Below are positions 49,449 to 58,527 of a stretch of DNA of 59,320 nt, piece by piece. Numbering within the stretch: the stretch's first letter is position 1; every line of letters begins with the position of its first letter. The DNA lies in the NCBI GenBank assembly GCA_904394975.1, contig CAJFNQ010000018.1, positions 1 through 59,320 on the forward strand, given 5' to 3'. The notes under the pieces were generated by a model. It saw nothing but the letters and a program-made list of their open reading frames with translations, made no database searches and was not told the origin of the DNA. The DNA is from Metaruminococcus_A gallistercoris (lineage in GTDB: Bacteria > Bacillota > Clostridia > Oscillospirales > Ruminococcaceae). The position numbers and the translations under genes are program-made.

Positions 49449-50429
49449 ATGAACAAAGACAAGAGAGTTATGAAGAAATATTCTGAGACGATCGATCCTA
49501 TTTTATCTCAATTTAAAGTGACCGCGGCGGAATATGTGGAACAAATTTATAAAAGCGCCTGGGATATTGACGGTCAATATATTCTCAAGCGTAATTCCAA
49601 CAGCCGCGAAATAGAAAAAAGTGTTGAAGTTAACTGTTTTTTGAATTTGAAAGGACTGCCGGTCGCTTGTTACTACAAGGCCGTTGACGGCAGCTTTTAT
49701 GTTGAAAGCAATGGCGGCTTTTACAGTTTGATGACTAAATTACCAAACGAGGAGATAAACCCATATCAGGGAGATGATGCGTTTGCTGCAAAAATCGGGA
49801 AACAGCTTGGGAAAGCGGCGGCAGACCTTCATTTGGCATTAAACGAGTTTAAACCGGTTCAGAAGTGGGATGACGTGGACCTGACAGCGGAGCTGCACGA
49901 CTGGATGATTCCCGAGTTTGCCTGTAAGCGCATTGTGTTTGACAAAGGTGTTTTAGAAATGTGCTTAAAATTTGATTCGTTGTATCATTCTTTGCCGCGT
50001 CAGTTGATACACCGTGATATGCACATAAGCAATCTGCTGTTTCATAAGGGGTGCTTTTGCGGATATATTGACTTTGATGTGGGGCAGAAAAACATCCGCT
50101 TGTTTGACCTTTGCTATTTGGGCTGTTCTCTTTTGGTTGAACATTATAAAACGGAGAAGGATTTGTCCCTTTGGAAGATCATTTTTCGTTCGATTATACA
50201 TGAATATGATCGGATATTGCCTCTTACAAATGAAGAAAAAAAGGCAATTCCCGTTTTATTTGTTTTTATTGAGGTGTTGTTTGCCGCCTTTTTTTCAAAG
50301 ATAGGCCAATCGGCTATTTCACAAAGCTGTGTTGATATGACAAATTGGTTATATGAACATCAAAATTTTATTTCTCAGTCTTTTTCAAATGAGGACATAA
50401 AATCTGTCTCTTTTGTAAAGAGTAATTAG
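49449..50429 (+). CDS. APH/choline-kinase-family phosphotransferase
   Basis: 326 residues. A protein-kinase-like fold with the catalytic loop LIHRDMHISNLLF (about 186-198) and the metal-binding Asp in YIDFDVGQKN (about 206-215). An N-lobe Lys is seen in QYILKRN. It resembles the aminoglycoside phosphotransferase / CotS / homoserine-kinase-II superfamily. The substrate could be an antibiotic, a sugar or a spore-coat component. The start has a weak ribosome site; an in-frame ATG at 49470 is an alternative. Its position 12 bp after an ABC exporter suggests a paired modification-and-export role, which is an inference. Confidence 0.85.
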   Translation: MNKDKRVMKKYSETIDPILSQFKVTAAEYVEQIYKSAWDIDGQYILKRNSNSREIEKSVEVNCFLNLKGLPVACYYKAVDGSFYVESNGGFYSLMTKLPNEEINPYQGDDAFAAKIGKQLGKAAADLHLALNEFKPVQKWDDVDLTAELHDWMIPEFACKRIVFDKGVLEMCLKFDSLYHSLPRQLIHRDMHISNLLFHKGCFCGYIDFDVGQKNIRLFDLCYLGCSLLVEHYKTEKDLSLWKIIFRSIIHEYDRILPLTNEEKKAIPVLFVFIEVLFAAFFSKIGQSAISQSCVDMTNWLYEHQNFISQSFSNEDIKSVSFVKSN

Positions 50430-50442
50430 AATAGTATGAACG

Positions 50443-50479
50443 AATCGGATGGATAAATAATTATCCATCCGATTTTTTT
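50443..50479 (+). terminator. Terminator after the phosphotransferase
   Basis: AATCGGATGGATAA-ATAA-TTATCCATCCGATT followed by TTTTT. Confidence 0.94.
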
Positions 50480-50634
50480 GCGGTTTGATTTGCGCTTTTG
50501 GGCAATTTAAAATATGCCTGCATAACATAAATACAGGGAATTTGTATGATTGTGCAGAATCCAAGCGCGTTTTTACCAATTGTGTAAGAGTGTTTTGACT
50601 GCGGATTTTACAAAGATCAAGGGAGGTTTTGTTT

Positions 50635-51363
50635 GTGAAACAGGTGTTTACACAGCGCTTTGGCACAATACGCTGTGCTTTAAAACAGATACATCCGGTG
50701 GATAAGAGCCTTTTGCTGTTTATGTTGATTTTGCTGGCACAAACCATTTACAGCGTGTTTTATCCGGAGGGCGCTAATCAAACAGTCGGCGATATTGATG
50801 TGATTGTGCGTACGTCCGCCGCGGCAATATTCGGATACTTTTTAAGCGCCAACTTTATTCGACATTTTTCTTCAGCTGGACAGGTGCCATCTGAGCAAGC
50901 TACGCATATACTGAAAGTGGGCGCCGATTCTGGTGAAGAAACCGGCGAACCCAAAGCGAAAATAGGGTTTACGGTTCATGAAACCACAATACGGCCGGAT
51001 GATGAAGTACAGCGGTTGGCACCGCCTGTAGTATGTATGTCGGAACCGGTAACCAGCGTGGAAAACAAAGAAACTGTGCAGCAAAACGCTCCTTCTGCAG
51101 CTGTGTTGCAAGGCACCTCTGAAGGTGACAAAGCAACGTCTGATCAGGGTGCGGCAACGGGCTGTGTGCAGGTGTTTATTGCTACCGCGATCGGCCTTTT
51201 CTGCTTAATCACGTTGTTGGTTTTGCGAAATCTGGTCCAACTGGGAGTTTTTCAGGTACAAGTGAATTCAATGGCGGAAACGGTGATTCAGTTCCGCGAT
51301 TTTATTTCCGGTTGTATCGGTTTTTTGATCGGCTGCCCAACTTATCAAGACAGTTCAACCTAA
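50635..51363 (+). CDS. Membrane protein of unknown function
   Basis: 242 residues from the GTG at 50635, with GGGAGG 8 nt upstream. Two hydrophobic segments near the N-terminus (about 25-42 and 58-75) are followed by a polar, Glu/Pro/Thr-rich region of about 100 residues that is probably unstructured. A strong helix at about 176-197 (VQVFIATAIGLFCLITLLVL) and a final one near 218-232 close the protein. No family is recognised. It lies 23 bp before the carboxypeptidase-regulatory-domain gene, in one probable operon. Confidence 0.7.
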   Translation: MKQVFTQRFGTIRCALKQIHPVDKSLLLFMLILLAQTIYSVFYPEGANQTVGDIDVIVRTSAAAIFGYFLSANFIRHFSSAGQVPSEQATHILKVGADSGEETGEPKAKIGFTVHETTIRPDDEVQRLAPPVVCMSEPVTSVENKETVQQNAPSAAVLQGTSEGDKATSDQGAATGCVQVFIATAIGLFCLITLLVLRNLVQLGVFQVQVNSMAETVIQFRDFISGCIGFLIGCPTYQDSST

Positions 51364-51386
51364 ACAGTTGATTCAGGAAGTTATTT

Positions 51387-52250
51387 ATGCCAGAAATGAA
51401 ACAGGACCTGCTCAGCCTGCAGTACAGTAAAAATTTTGAAATTCAAGGGCTTCAGGAAGAAAATGTTGATTTAGTACTGCCGCCTGCAGCCGCATCGCTG
51501 GCTACTGTATTCGGTGTTCTCACCGATGGTGCCGATCCGATTGCAGATGCTACTGTAAAGCTGTTTGACAGTACAGGAATGCCGTATCGCCACACCGTTA
51601 CTAATGCCACCGGCGCGTTTTCTCTTTCAGATATTCCGGCCGGCACTTACAGTTTGGCTGCGGTAAAAGAAGGGTATCGTCTCAGCGACGCACAGGGTGT
51701 AACCCTTTTGTCGGGAGATTCGGTTGAAATCAACCCGGTTTGTGTGCGGGATGTTACCCTGTCTCTCGGTGTGATTGCCGGCGTTTTGACTGTGGCGAAT
51801 CCGCTCGGCGTGCCGACACCGTTGGCTGGGGCAATGATTACACTGTGAAATGCAACCGGAACTCCGGTGGCTTCCACCTACACTGCGGCGGATGGCGAAT
51901 TCGCGTTTTATGACGTTGCGGATGGAGTTTATACGCTGGTTTCGTCTGCTGATGGTTATCTTGCGGCTTCTTCCATGAGTGTGACTATTACCGGTGGGTC
52001 GATTGCCAATGTTCTCATGTCAATGACAGTCGATAGCCGCACTTATAACGGTACAGTCAGCGGTATCATCCGCAACAATGCTGGTCAGGCGGTAGCAGGG
52101 TGCTTTGTAGGGCTTTATCAGGTGAAAAAAGTAGGCGACATTACTCAGGAAACATTGGTATCAGTTACCAAAACGAATGACGCGGGAAAGTATCTTTTCG
52201 ACGGGGTAAATGGCGGCCAGTATCTTGTCAAAGCAAAACTCGAACGATAA
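51387..52250 (+). pseudogene. Carboxypeptidase-regulatory-domain repeat protein with in-frame TGA
   Basis: One reading frame runs from 51387 to 52250 but is cut by a TGA at 51846-51848, with no frameshift. The 153-residue first part and the following 127 residues form three similar beta-sandwich domains (first ADATVKLFDSTGMP, second GAMITL-stop-NATGTP, third GCFVGLYQVKK). Alignment of the repeats puts the TGA at an aromatic position, as expected from TGG or another codon mutated to TGA. Each domain has the GAF/GEF...G.Y.L pattern of the CarboxypepD_reg / Cna-B type. No signal peptide or sortase motif is seen. Without readthrough only the first 153 residues are made. Confidence 0.75.
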
Positions 52251-52342
52251 AGGTCAGCGGCAGTCTTCTGCCGTCCTGTACCTTTTGCCTAAAATCGAAC
52301 GAGGAAACCGACATTAGCTTCAATATCTCTTCTGCGTATGTT

Positions 52343-52633
52343 TTGTCTGCCATTCGTGTTGTTGCAAAAAACTTTTGCCTGGGGGATTGTATTGAACTGC
52401 GTTCCTGCTGTGGCTGTAAATGCTGGATAAAACCGATGCTGTGCAATAAAGAGACCGTTTTCGGGTTTCTTAAAGCGGGCAGGTATTGGTTGATATTCAG
52501 ACGAAACAAACAGGTGGCTCATTATCTGGTTGAGTTGCCCTCCGGTAGCAATGTAACAGTTTCCTACGATTTCAGTAAACAGAGCATCCGTTGGACGAGG
52601 GACTTGTTCCATTGTTTTTTCAATCTTCCGTGA
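52343..52633 (+). CDS. Possible coding remnant, Cys-rich beta-sandwich
   Basis: An open frame of 96 codons from a TTG. The same frame is open from at least 52240 without a start codon, so the true N-terminus is missing. It has a Cys-rich patch (CIELRSCCGCKCW), then FGFLKAGRYWLIF and LPSGSNVTVSYDFSKQSIRW, which looks like a beta-sandwich repeat. It may be a decayed gene or a frameshifted tail of the preceding repeat protein. No ribosome site is visible. An overlapping antisense frame is less protein-like. Confidence 0.3.
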   Translation: MSAIRVVAKNFCLGDCIELRSCCGCKCWIKPMLCNKETVFGFLKAGRYWLIFRRNKQVAHYLVELPSGSNVTVSYDFSKQSIRWTRDLFHCFFNLP

Positions 52634-52724
52634 GATGATTGGCTGAACTATGCGAGAAAAGTTGTTAAGCTTTATGTTCAAAAATACCGTTGTTGTTAAT
52701 GCTGAAAGTATGTTTTAATGAAAC

Positions 52725-52758
52725 CAAAACGCCCGGAAAATTTCCGGGCGTTTTGGCT
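52725..52758. terminator. Bidirectional terminator
   Basis: AAAACGCCCGGAAA / TTTCCGGGCGTTTT, a near-perfect palindrome between the plus-strand repeat protein region and the convergent ferredoxin gene. Confidence 0.93.
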
Positions 52759-52830
52759 TTGTTCGTACGCTGGAGAAGCAAACACCTGTGCCGGACAGGC
52801 ATGTTGAAGGCGAGTCTGAAAAGCACAGCG

Positions 52831-53013
52831 TCAATTAATATCAATTGCGCTTACCGGGCATTCGTCCCTTGCTTCCGTTGCGGATTGTTCCGCTTCGGGC
52901 GGAACTTCTCCAATTGCCTGTGCTCTTCCGTTATCTGTCATTTGGAACACATCCGGGCAGAGGCTTTCGCACAGCCCACAGCCGATACAGGTATCGTGAA
53001 CGACTGCTTTCAT
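52831..53013 (-). CDS. 4Fe-4S ferredoxin
   Basis: 60 residues from the ATG at 53013, with AAAGGAGGTGA upstream. One [4Fe-4S] cluster is coordinated by CIGCGLCESLCP plus the Cys in DECPVSAI. The second cluster site of two-cluster clostridial ferredoxins is absent, as in Thermotoga-type single-cluster ferredoxins. It is an electron carrier, possibly for the hydrogenase-like protein at 56093. It is monocistronic. Confidence 0.93.
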   Translation of the reverse strand: MKAVVHDTCIGCGLCESLCPDVFQMTDNGRAQAIGEVPPEAEQSATEARDECPVSAIDIN

Positions 53014-53150
53014 GAAATCACCTCCTTTTAACGGAATTGGATGGATCTGTCTGACATCAGCTTGTGCGTTTTTTTCCGTATTATTCCATATACTGCAAAG
53101 TAAAAATCGGTTGTGAATGGAAAGTGTCATAATTTTAAAACAACTTTGCC

Positions 53151-53178
53151 TTGACAGAACCTGTCCATCGGTTAAAAT
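53151..53178 (+). promoter_or_regulatory. Amidohydrolase promoter
   Basis: TTGACA (53151-53156), 16 bp, TAAAAT (53173-53178). Confidence 0.7.
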
Positions 53179-53239
53179 AGCGATAGCAGGGGCATTTTAA
53201 AAATACACTTGTTTTCATTTGGAAAGGACGTGCCGAAGG

Positions 53240-54820
53240 ATGAATGCAAAATTATATGTAAACGGAACAATTTTAACCATGTGTACACCGTTGTATGCAA
53301 ATGCCTTGCTCATACGTGACGGAAAAATTATTGAAGCAGGGGAAAGGGAAGTCCTCCAAAAACTTGCTCCGGAAGCCGAGATCATAGATCTTGACAGCAG
53401 AACGCTGATGCCTGCTTTCATTGATCCGCACAGCCATTTTTCCGCTTGTGCCAATGCGTTTTTACAGTGTTCGGTGGAACAAGCACAAGACACCGAACAG
53501 CTTGTACAGTTGGTTCGGGACTATATCGCACAAAATCAGATTCAGCCGGGAGAATGGGTTGTTGCCCGCGATTTTGACCCGGAAAGTCTGGATGAAAAAA
53601 AGGTGCCGGACCGCTCGGTCATTGATCAAGCATCGCCTGAAAATCCGCTTGTTTTGCAGCATAAGTCCGGGCATGTGGGGGTGTTAAATACCGCGGCGCT
53701 TGAACTGCTCGGTATCACTGCTGATACGCCAGACCCGGAAGGCGGAAGAATGGAGCGGGAAAACGGCCGCTTGACGGGGTATTTTGAAGAAAACGCGTTT
53801 ATACAGGTGTTGCATAAGCTGCCGTCTCCCACGATGGAGCGGTTGATGGAAGCATACGAAAAAGCACAGAAACAATATGCCTCTTACGGCATTGCTACCG
53901 TGCAGGAGGGAATGATGACGGCGGAAATGATTCCGATTTACCGTCAGCTGTGCGAACAGAAACGCTTGTGGCTGGATATTGCGGCTTATTCTTCGGTTGA
54001 GGACGGGGCGCGCATTTTTGGTGCGTTCCCGAAATCGGATGGACAGTATGACCATCATTTTAAACTGGGCGGTTACAAAATTTTTCTCGATGGTTCGCCT
54101 CAAAGCCGAACCGCGTGGATGAAAACTCCGTATAAAAACAGTGATTCGTGCGGCTACCCGGTTATGAAGGATGAAGCGGTTCTGGAAGCGGTAAAAACGG
54201 CGGTTGACACAAAGCGGCAGATTCTTGCGCACTGTAATGGCGACGCTGCGGCGGAACAGTACCTTTGGGCACTTGAAACGCTTAATGAACAGGGAAAATC
54301 GCCCGCATCGGTCCGCCCGGTCATGATTCATGCCCAGTTTGTTGAACGGGATCAGTTAAAACGGTTTGCACCGCTTGGGTTGATCCCCAGCTTCTTTGTG
54401 GCGCATGTTTACCATTGGGGAGATGTGCATATTGAAAATGTGGGATATGAACGCGCATCCGTTATTAGTCCCGCAAATACAGCGGAGAAGCTTGGGCTTG
54501 CCTATACATTCCATCAGGATTCACCGGTTATTCGTTCCGATATGCTGGAAACACTCTGGTGTGCTGCCTGCCGGCTCACAAAGAGCGGGGTCCTGCTTGG
54601 AAAAGAAGAGCGGGTAAGTGTTTTAGAAGCATTGCGCGCAGTGACTGTGCATGCGGCACATCAATATTCTGAGGAAAATGAAAAGGGAAGCTTGTCGGCG
54701 GGAAAGCGGGCTGATTTTGTCATTCTTGACAAAGACCCGCTCAAAACCCCAACGGATGAATTAAAACGGATTCGTGTTCTGGAAACAGTGAAAAACGGCA
54801 ATACGGTTTACAGCGCCTGA
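53240..54820 (+). CDS. Amidohydrolase (YtcJ-like, amidohydrolase-3 family)
   Basis: 526 residues from the ATG at 53240; AAAGGA lies 11 nt upstream. It starts with a beta-sandwich segment (YVNGTILTM), then the metal site DPHSHFSA (about 63-70). Further blocks are HKSGHVGVLNTAAL, GYKIFLDGSPQSRTAWM, LAHCNGDAAAEQ, MIHAQFV, FHQDSPVI and the closing GKRADFVILDKDP. This matches YtcJ-like metal-dependent hydrolases acting on amides or ring C-N bonds. Substrate unknown, cytoplasmic, monocistronic. Confidence 0.92.
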   Translation: MNAKLYVNGTILTMCTPLYANALLIRDGKIIEAGEREVLQKLAPEAEIIDLDSRTLMPAFIDPHSHFSACANAFLQCSVEQAQDTEQLVQLVRDYIAQNQIQPGEWVVARDFDPESLDEKKVPDRSVIDQASPENPLVLQHKSGHVGVLNTAALELLGITADTPDPEGGRMERENGRLTGYFEENAFIQVLHKLPSPTMERLMEAYEKAQKQYASYGIATVQEGMMTAEMIPIYRQLCEQKRLWLDIAAYSSVEDGARIFGAFPKSDGQYDHHFKLGGYKIFLDGSPQSRTAWMKTPYKNSDSCGYPVMKDEAVLEAVKTAVDTKRQILAHCNGDAAAEQYLWALETLNEQGKSPASVRPVMIHAQFVERDQLKRFAPLGLIPSFFVAHVYHWGDVHIENVGYERASVISPANTAEKLGLAYTFHQDSPVIRSDMLETLWCAACRLTKSGVLLGKEERVSVLEALRAVTVHAAHQYSEENEKGSLSAGKRADFVILDKDPLKTPTDELKRIRVLETVKNGNTVYSA

Positions 54821-54849
54821 TTTGCCTGTTGTGATGGATTCTTTTGGCT

Positions 54850-54878
54850 TTGCAAAATCTTGTGCGCTGATGTATAAT
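54850..54878 (+). promoter_or_regulatory. Promoter of DUF3737 gene
   Basis: TTGCAA (54850-54855), 17 bp, TATAAT (54873-54878). The roughly 130-nt leader contains a small hairpin TTCCCGG-TAA-CCGGGAA near 54947-54963. Confidence 0.72.
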
Positions 54879-55015
54879 ATTGGAACAGAGCAAATTGAAC
54901 GCCGCCTTTTTTTGCAGCGCTGCTCAAATACAGAAGACAGTTCCCGGTAACCGGGAAAAGCAAAACAAAATATCTGCACCCATACAACACACTATACACT
55001 GAGAGAGGGATCACC

Positions 55016-55867
55016 ATGAAACAGCAGATTTTGCAGCAGACGTTTGATGAGGAACGCGCACTTTATCATTTGCAGGATGCATTGGTAAAGGACTGTACAT
55101 TTGCCGGCCCTGCGGACGGTGAATCGGTTCTGAAAGAAAGCCATCGCATTTGTGTGGAAGATTGCAGCTTCTCACTTCGTTATCCTCTTTGGCATGCGAC
55201 GGATTTTGAGCTTTCCTCTTCTGTTTTGGATGAGAAGACTCGCGCCCCTATCTGGTACGCACAGCGCGGAACCATGACCGGCTGTAAGATTTTCGGCGTA
55301 AAATGCCTGCGTGAGTGCGCTGACATCGCACTGGATGATTGTGAGGTGTCCTCGCCTGAATTCGGCTGGAAGTGCAGCGGCGTTACAATCCGGAATTCAT
55401 CCATTGAGTCGGAGTACTTTTTGTTTGAAAGCCGCAACGTGACCATTGACCGGTTGAATATGAAAGGCAAGTATTCTTTCCAGTATATGGATGGCCTTCA
55501 TATCACCAATTCAAATCTGGACACGAAAGACGCATTCTGGCACAGCAAACACGTTACGGTTGAGAATTCGGTCGTAAAAGGGGAGTACCTTGGGTGGTTT
55601 TCTGAAGGGCTGACATTGATCGGCTGTAAAATCATCGGTACTCAGCCGCTTTGTTATTGCAAAGACCTCAAGCTCATTGACTGTACAATGGAAGAGACCG
55701 ATCTCGCGTTTGAGTATTCCGACGTAGAGGCGGATGTGAAAGGAAACATTCTCTCGGTCAAAAACCCAAGGTCGGGCAGAATCACGGCAGACAGCGTTGG
55801 CGAGATTATTATGGAGGATGCTGTTATGGAATGCACCGGTCAGGTGATTTTGCGCAGTGGCCAATAA
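55016..55867 (+). CDS. DUF3737-family beta-helix-like protein
   Basis: 283 residues. The N-terminus FDEERALYHLQDALVKDCTF and repeated short rungs match DUF3737, including ICVEDCSFSLRYPLWHA, IALDDCEVSSPEFGWKC, VTIRNSSIES and LKLIDCTMEETDLAFEYS. Repeats of about 20 residues with alternating hydrophobic residues predict a right-handed beta-helix. No signal peptide is present. The family is widespread in gut Firmicutes and has no known function. It has its own promoter and a strong terminator. Confidence 0.9.
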   Translation: MKQQILQQTFDEERALYHLQDALVKDCTFAGPADGESVLKESHRICVEDCSFSLRYPLWHATDFELSSSVLDEKTRAPIWYAQRGTMTGCKIFGVKCLRECADIALDDCEVSSPEFGWKCSGVTIRNSSIESEYFLFESRNVTIDRLNMKGKYSFQYMDGLHITNSNLDTKDAFWHSKHVTVENSVVKGEYLGWFSEGLTLIGCKIIGTQPLCYCKDLKLIDCTMEETDLAFEYSDVEADVKGNILSVKNPRSGRITADSVGEIIMEDAVMECTGQVILRSGQ

Positions 55868-55942
55868 GTTATAGGGGTTTTGACATTGTGCCAAAAAGGC
55901 CTGTGCTTGAAAAGCATAAATCATATACATCTTGTTTCCAGG

Positions 55943-55976
55943 CGCCGCTTTCTTTTTAAAGAAAGCGGCGTTTTTT
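55943..55976 (+). terminator. Terminator after DUF3737 gene
   Basis: CGCCGCTTTCTTT-TT-AAAGAAAGCGGCG followed by TTTTTT. Confidence 0.95.
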
Positions 55977-56020
55977 ACTGCCTGATTCCTTTTAAAGAAA
56001 TGCTTCTGTTTTATAAAACG

Positions 56021-56049
56021 TTGATTGACGGTTCGATTTCGGTTATACT
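56021..56049 (+). promoter_or_regulatory. Promoter of hydrogenase-like gene
   Basis: TTGATT (56021-56026), 17 bp, TATACT (56044-56049). Confidence 0.65.
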
Positions 56050-56092
56050 GATAAAGATGAGAGTGTAATTTGTTTAAAAGCAGGAGAATGTT

Positions 56093-57340
56093 ATGAAATT
56101 TATTGACTTATATCGTAAAATGCTGGAAGCTTCATTAAATGGCGAAACGGAACAGGCAAAGCAGAAAGCGCTTTTGGAAGGAGCAGACCCGTATGAAATG
56201 GATTGCCTGCTCAATCCGCAAGCTCATCCGCCAGTCTGGCGGACAGGGGATTGCATGTGTTCGCCCAACAGCGGTTCAGCGTGTATTAATAACTGTATTT
56301 TCGGCGCAATCACCAGAGATGAGAAAGGAAACGTTAAAATTGATCCGACCAAATGTGTTGGGTGTGAGGAATGTATCCGCCGCTGTGAAGAGAAAAAACT
56401 GACCGCAAGCAAGGATATTCTGCCGGCGCTTGCCGCAGTGCGCACAGGTGACGCGCCTGTTTATGCCATGATTGCCCCTGCGTTTGTGAGCCAGTTCGAT
56501 GAGGAGGTCACGCCCGGTAAGCTCAGAAGCGCCTTTAAAATGCTTGGCTTTGCCGGTATGGTAGAAGTCGCGACCTTTGCTGATATCCTCACTCTGAAAG
56601 AGGCGCTGGAGTTTGACCACAATGTAAAAAGTGAAAAGGATTTCCAGCTCACCAGCTGCTGCTGCCCTATGTGGATTGGCATGATCCGCAAAATTTACCA
56701 TGATCTGATGCCGCATGTCCCGGGAGCTGTTTCCCCGATGATCGCCTGCGCGCGCACGATTAAAACCCTTTATCCGGATGCAAAAACGGTGTTTATCGGC
56801 CCATGTATTGCAAAAAAAGCTGAGGCAAAGGAACCTGACCTTGCCGGAGACGTGGATTTTGTTCTTACGTTTCAGGAAGTGCAGGATGTATTCGACTTCG
56901 CGCGGATTGATCCTGCTTCACTGCCGGAGGATGAAAGAGATCATTCTTCCAGAGCGGGACGTATTTATGCCCGTGCCGGCGGCGTAAGCGAAGCGGTTAC
57001 CGATACGGTAAAACGGCTGTTTCCGGACCGCGAAATTTTTGTTCATCCGCGCAAAGCGGACGGCGTGCCAGCCTGCCGCAGCATGATCAACGATATTCTG
57101 GAAGGAAAAACCACAGAGAACTTTTTTGAGGGTATGGGCTGCGTCGGCGGCTGTGTCGGCGGCCCCAAAGCGCTGATTGACCGGGAACTTGGGAAGGAGC
57201 ATGTTGACCGTTATGGTGATGAGGCAACCTACCCAACACCGATCGATAATCCGTATGTTATTGAACTTCTCCACCGGCTTGGCTTTGATACAGTAGAAGC
57301 TCTGCTGGAGAAGAGTGATATTTTCACCCGTAATTTTTAA
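56093..57340 (+). CDS. [FeFe]-hydrogenase-family protein with N-terminal 4Fe-4S cluster domain
   Basis: 415 residues. The N-terminal part has cysteines in GDCMCSPNSGSACINNC and the ferredoxin motif CVGCEECIRRC (about 88-98). The H-cluster motifs are L1 TSCCCPMW (about 187-194), L2 GPCIAKKAEA (about 235-244) and L3 EGMGCVGGCVGG (about 345-356). These are the variant motifs seen in the group B-like branch rather than the TSCCPxW / MPCxxKxxE / ExMACxxGC of group A enzymes. It is shorter than classical HydA. It may produce or take up H2 with ferredoxin, or serve a sensory role. No hydEFG maturation genes are in the window. Confidence 0.87.
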   Translation: MKFIDLYRKMLEASLNGETEQAKQKALLEGADPYEMDCLLNPQAHPPVWRTGDCMCSPNSGSACINNCIFGAITRDEKGNVKIDPTKCVGCEECIRRCEEKKLTASKDILPALAAVRTGDAPVYAMIAPAFVSQFDEEVTPGKLRSAFKMLGFAGMVEVATFADILTLKEALEFDHNVKSEKDFQLTSCCCPMWIGMIRKIYHDLMPHVPGAVSPMIACARTIKTLYPDAKTVFIGPCIAKKAEAKEPDLAGDVDFVLTFQEVQDVFDFARIDPASLPEDERDHSSRAGRIYARAGGVSEAVTDTVKRLFPDREIFVHPRKADGVPACRSMINDILEGKTTENFFEGMGCVGGCVGGPKALIDRELGKEHVDRYGDEATYPTPIDNPYVIELLHRLGFDTVEALLEKSDIFTRNF

Positions 57341-57344
57341 AAGC

Positions 57345-57389
57345 AAAAATCCGATCCATTTGAAAAATTCAGATGGACCGGATTTTTTT
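57345..57389. terminator. Terminator between hydrogenase-like and permease genes
   Basis: AAAAATCCGATCCAT... pairs imperfectly with ATGGACCGGATTTTTTT; suited to both convergent genes. Confidence 0.85.
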
Positions 57390-57411
57390 AATCTATTATG
57401 CGGTAAAATTG

Positions 57412-58527
57412 TTACAGAAGATAACTGACCCCAAGCAGAATGATCAAAAAAGCTATGTTGGCGAGTGTAAAATAAATGAAATACCCTTTCTTTTTTTCCG
57501 GATATTCTTTCACCACCAGTTTATAAGAGATCAAACTCGCCATGGAGGCAATGAGCGTGCCCAGGCCGCCGAGGTTACAGCCGACAATGAGTGCCTGCCA
57601 GTTTGATGTAAAACCAGATAACAGCAGGGCAGCCGGTACGTTGCTGATGACTTGGCTTGTTAGTACAGAGACTAGTTCTTCGTGCCCGGAAAGAATGGAA
57701 ACAAGAAAATTGCGGAATTCTTCAATATTCCCAAGGTTGCCGATGAATATGAAAAACGCCAGGAAGGTTTCAAGCAGGGAATAGTCGATTTCCGCTAACA
57801 GGCTTCGGTCGCGCAGCAGCAGAAATGCGGCGGTAATGACCGCGGCAGCCAACGGGGGAACCATTTTGAATATCCCGAGAAGGCATAAAATAAGGCCAAA
57901 CGCGCAGCAGAGCAGCGCGCGGTTGCTTCCAAGTGACGCTGGAACATCAATGCCTGTGACGGGAACAGACCGCCTGAAAATGCAAAGAGCTGCCAGAAGA
58001 ACTGCCGAGATCAGTGCGTAAGGAAGCATGATGAGGCAGAATTCGCCAAACCCGTAACCGGATTTCGTGAACAGATAAAGGTTTTGTGGGTTTCCCATAG
58101 GTGTGAGCATGCTACCGAGGTTTGCAGCAATGGTTTGCAGCACAACGGTGGGAACCAGCAAACGCAGTTGGCCGGCCATTCGCAGTACAATGATGCTGAA
58201 CGGAACAAATGTAATGAGCGATACATCGTTTGTAATCAGCATACTGAATGCAAACGGCAGAAAGATTAAAACCAAAAGCGTAGCGCGGGTGGAAGACACT
58301 TTTTTTAACAAACTGCTGCCCAAATAATCAAACAACCCAAATTTTTGAAACCCTTTCATGACCGCCATCAGGCTGAACAGAAGAGAAAGGGTATTCCAGT
58401 CTACATACGAAATATATTTACTGCTGGGCGGTACAAAAAAGCAGGAAACAACAGCCAGCAGAACGGCTACGCAAAGAACCGTTTCTTTCCGAAAAAATGC
58501 AAGCGAACGGTGGGCAAACGTGTGCAT
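57412..58527 (-). CDS. SLC13/ArsB-like (ion transporter superfamily) permease
   Basis: 371 residues with about ten membrane helices. Family hallmarks are FAFSMLITNDVSLITFVPFSI near residue 95 and NLGSMLTPMGNPQNLYLF near 140, the pseudo-repeat motifs of the CitMHS/ArsB/NhaD superfamily; a second re-entrant region is SQVISNVPAALLLSGF and GCNLGGLGTLIASMASLIS. It may carry a dicarboxylate, citrate, arsenite or sodium. No arsenic genes are nearby. GGAG precedes the ATG. Slightly shorter than typical 400-430-residue members. Confidence 0.88.
   Translation of the reverse strand: MHTFAHRSLAFFRKETVLCVAVLLAVVSCFFVPPSSKYISYVDWNTLSLLFSLMAVMKGFQKFGLFDYLGSSLLKKVSSTRATLLVLIFLPFAFSMLITNDVSLITFVPFSIIVLRMAGQLRLLVPTVVLQTIAANLGSMLTPMGNPQNLYLFTKSGYGFGEFCLIMLPYALISAVLLAALCIFRRSVPVTGIDVPASLGSNRALLCCAFGLILCLLGIFKMVPPLAAAVITAAFLLLRDRSLLAEIDYSLLETFLAFFIFIGNLGNIEEFRNFLVSILSGHEELVSVLTSQVISNVPAALLLSGFTSNWQALIVGCNLGGLGTLIASMASLISYKLVVKEYPEKKKGYFIYFTLANIAFLIILLGVSYLL

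Noticed and set aside
51846..51848. Selenocysteine codon reading of the in-frame TGA
   Set aside because: No convincing hairpin (SECIS) directly follows, and the repeat alignment gives an aromatic residue, not Cys.
52289..52681. A 130-codon minus-strand open frame
   Set aside because: It lacks a clear ribosome site; the plus-strand frame has more beta-sandwich-like composition, although confidence there is also low.
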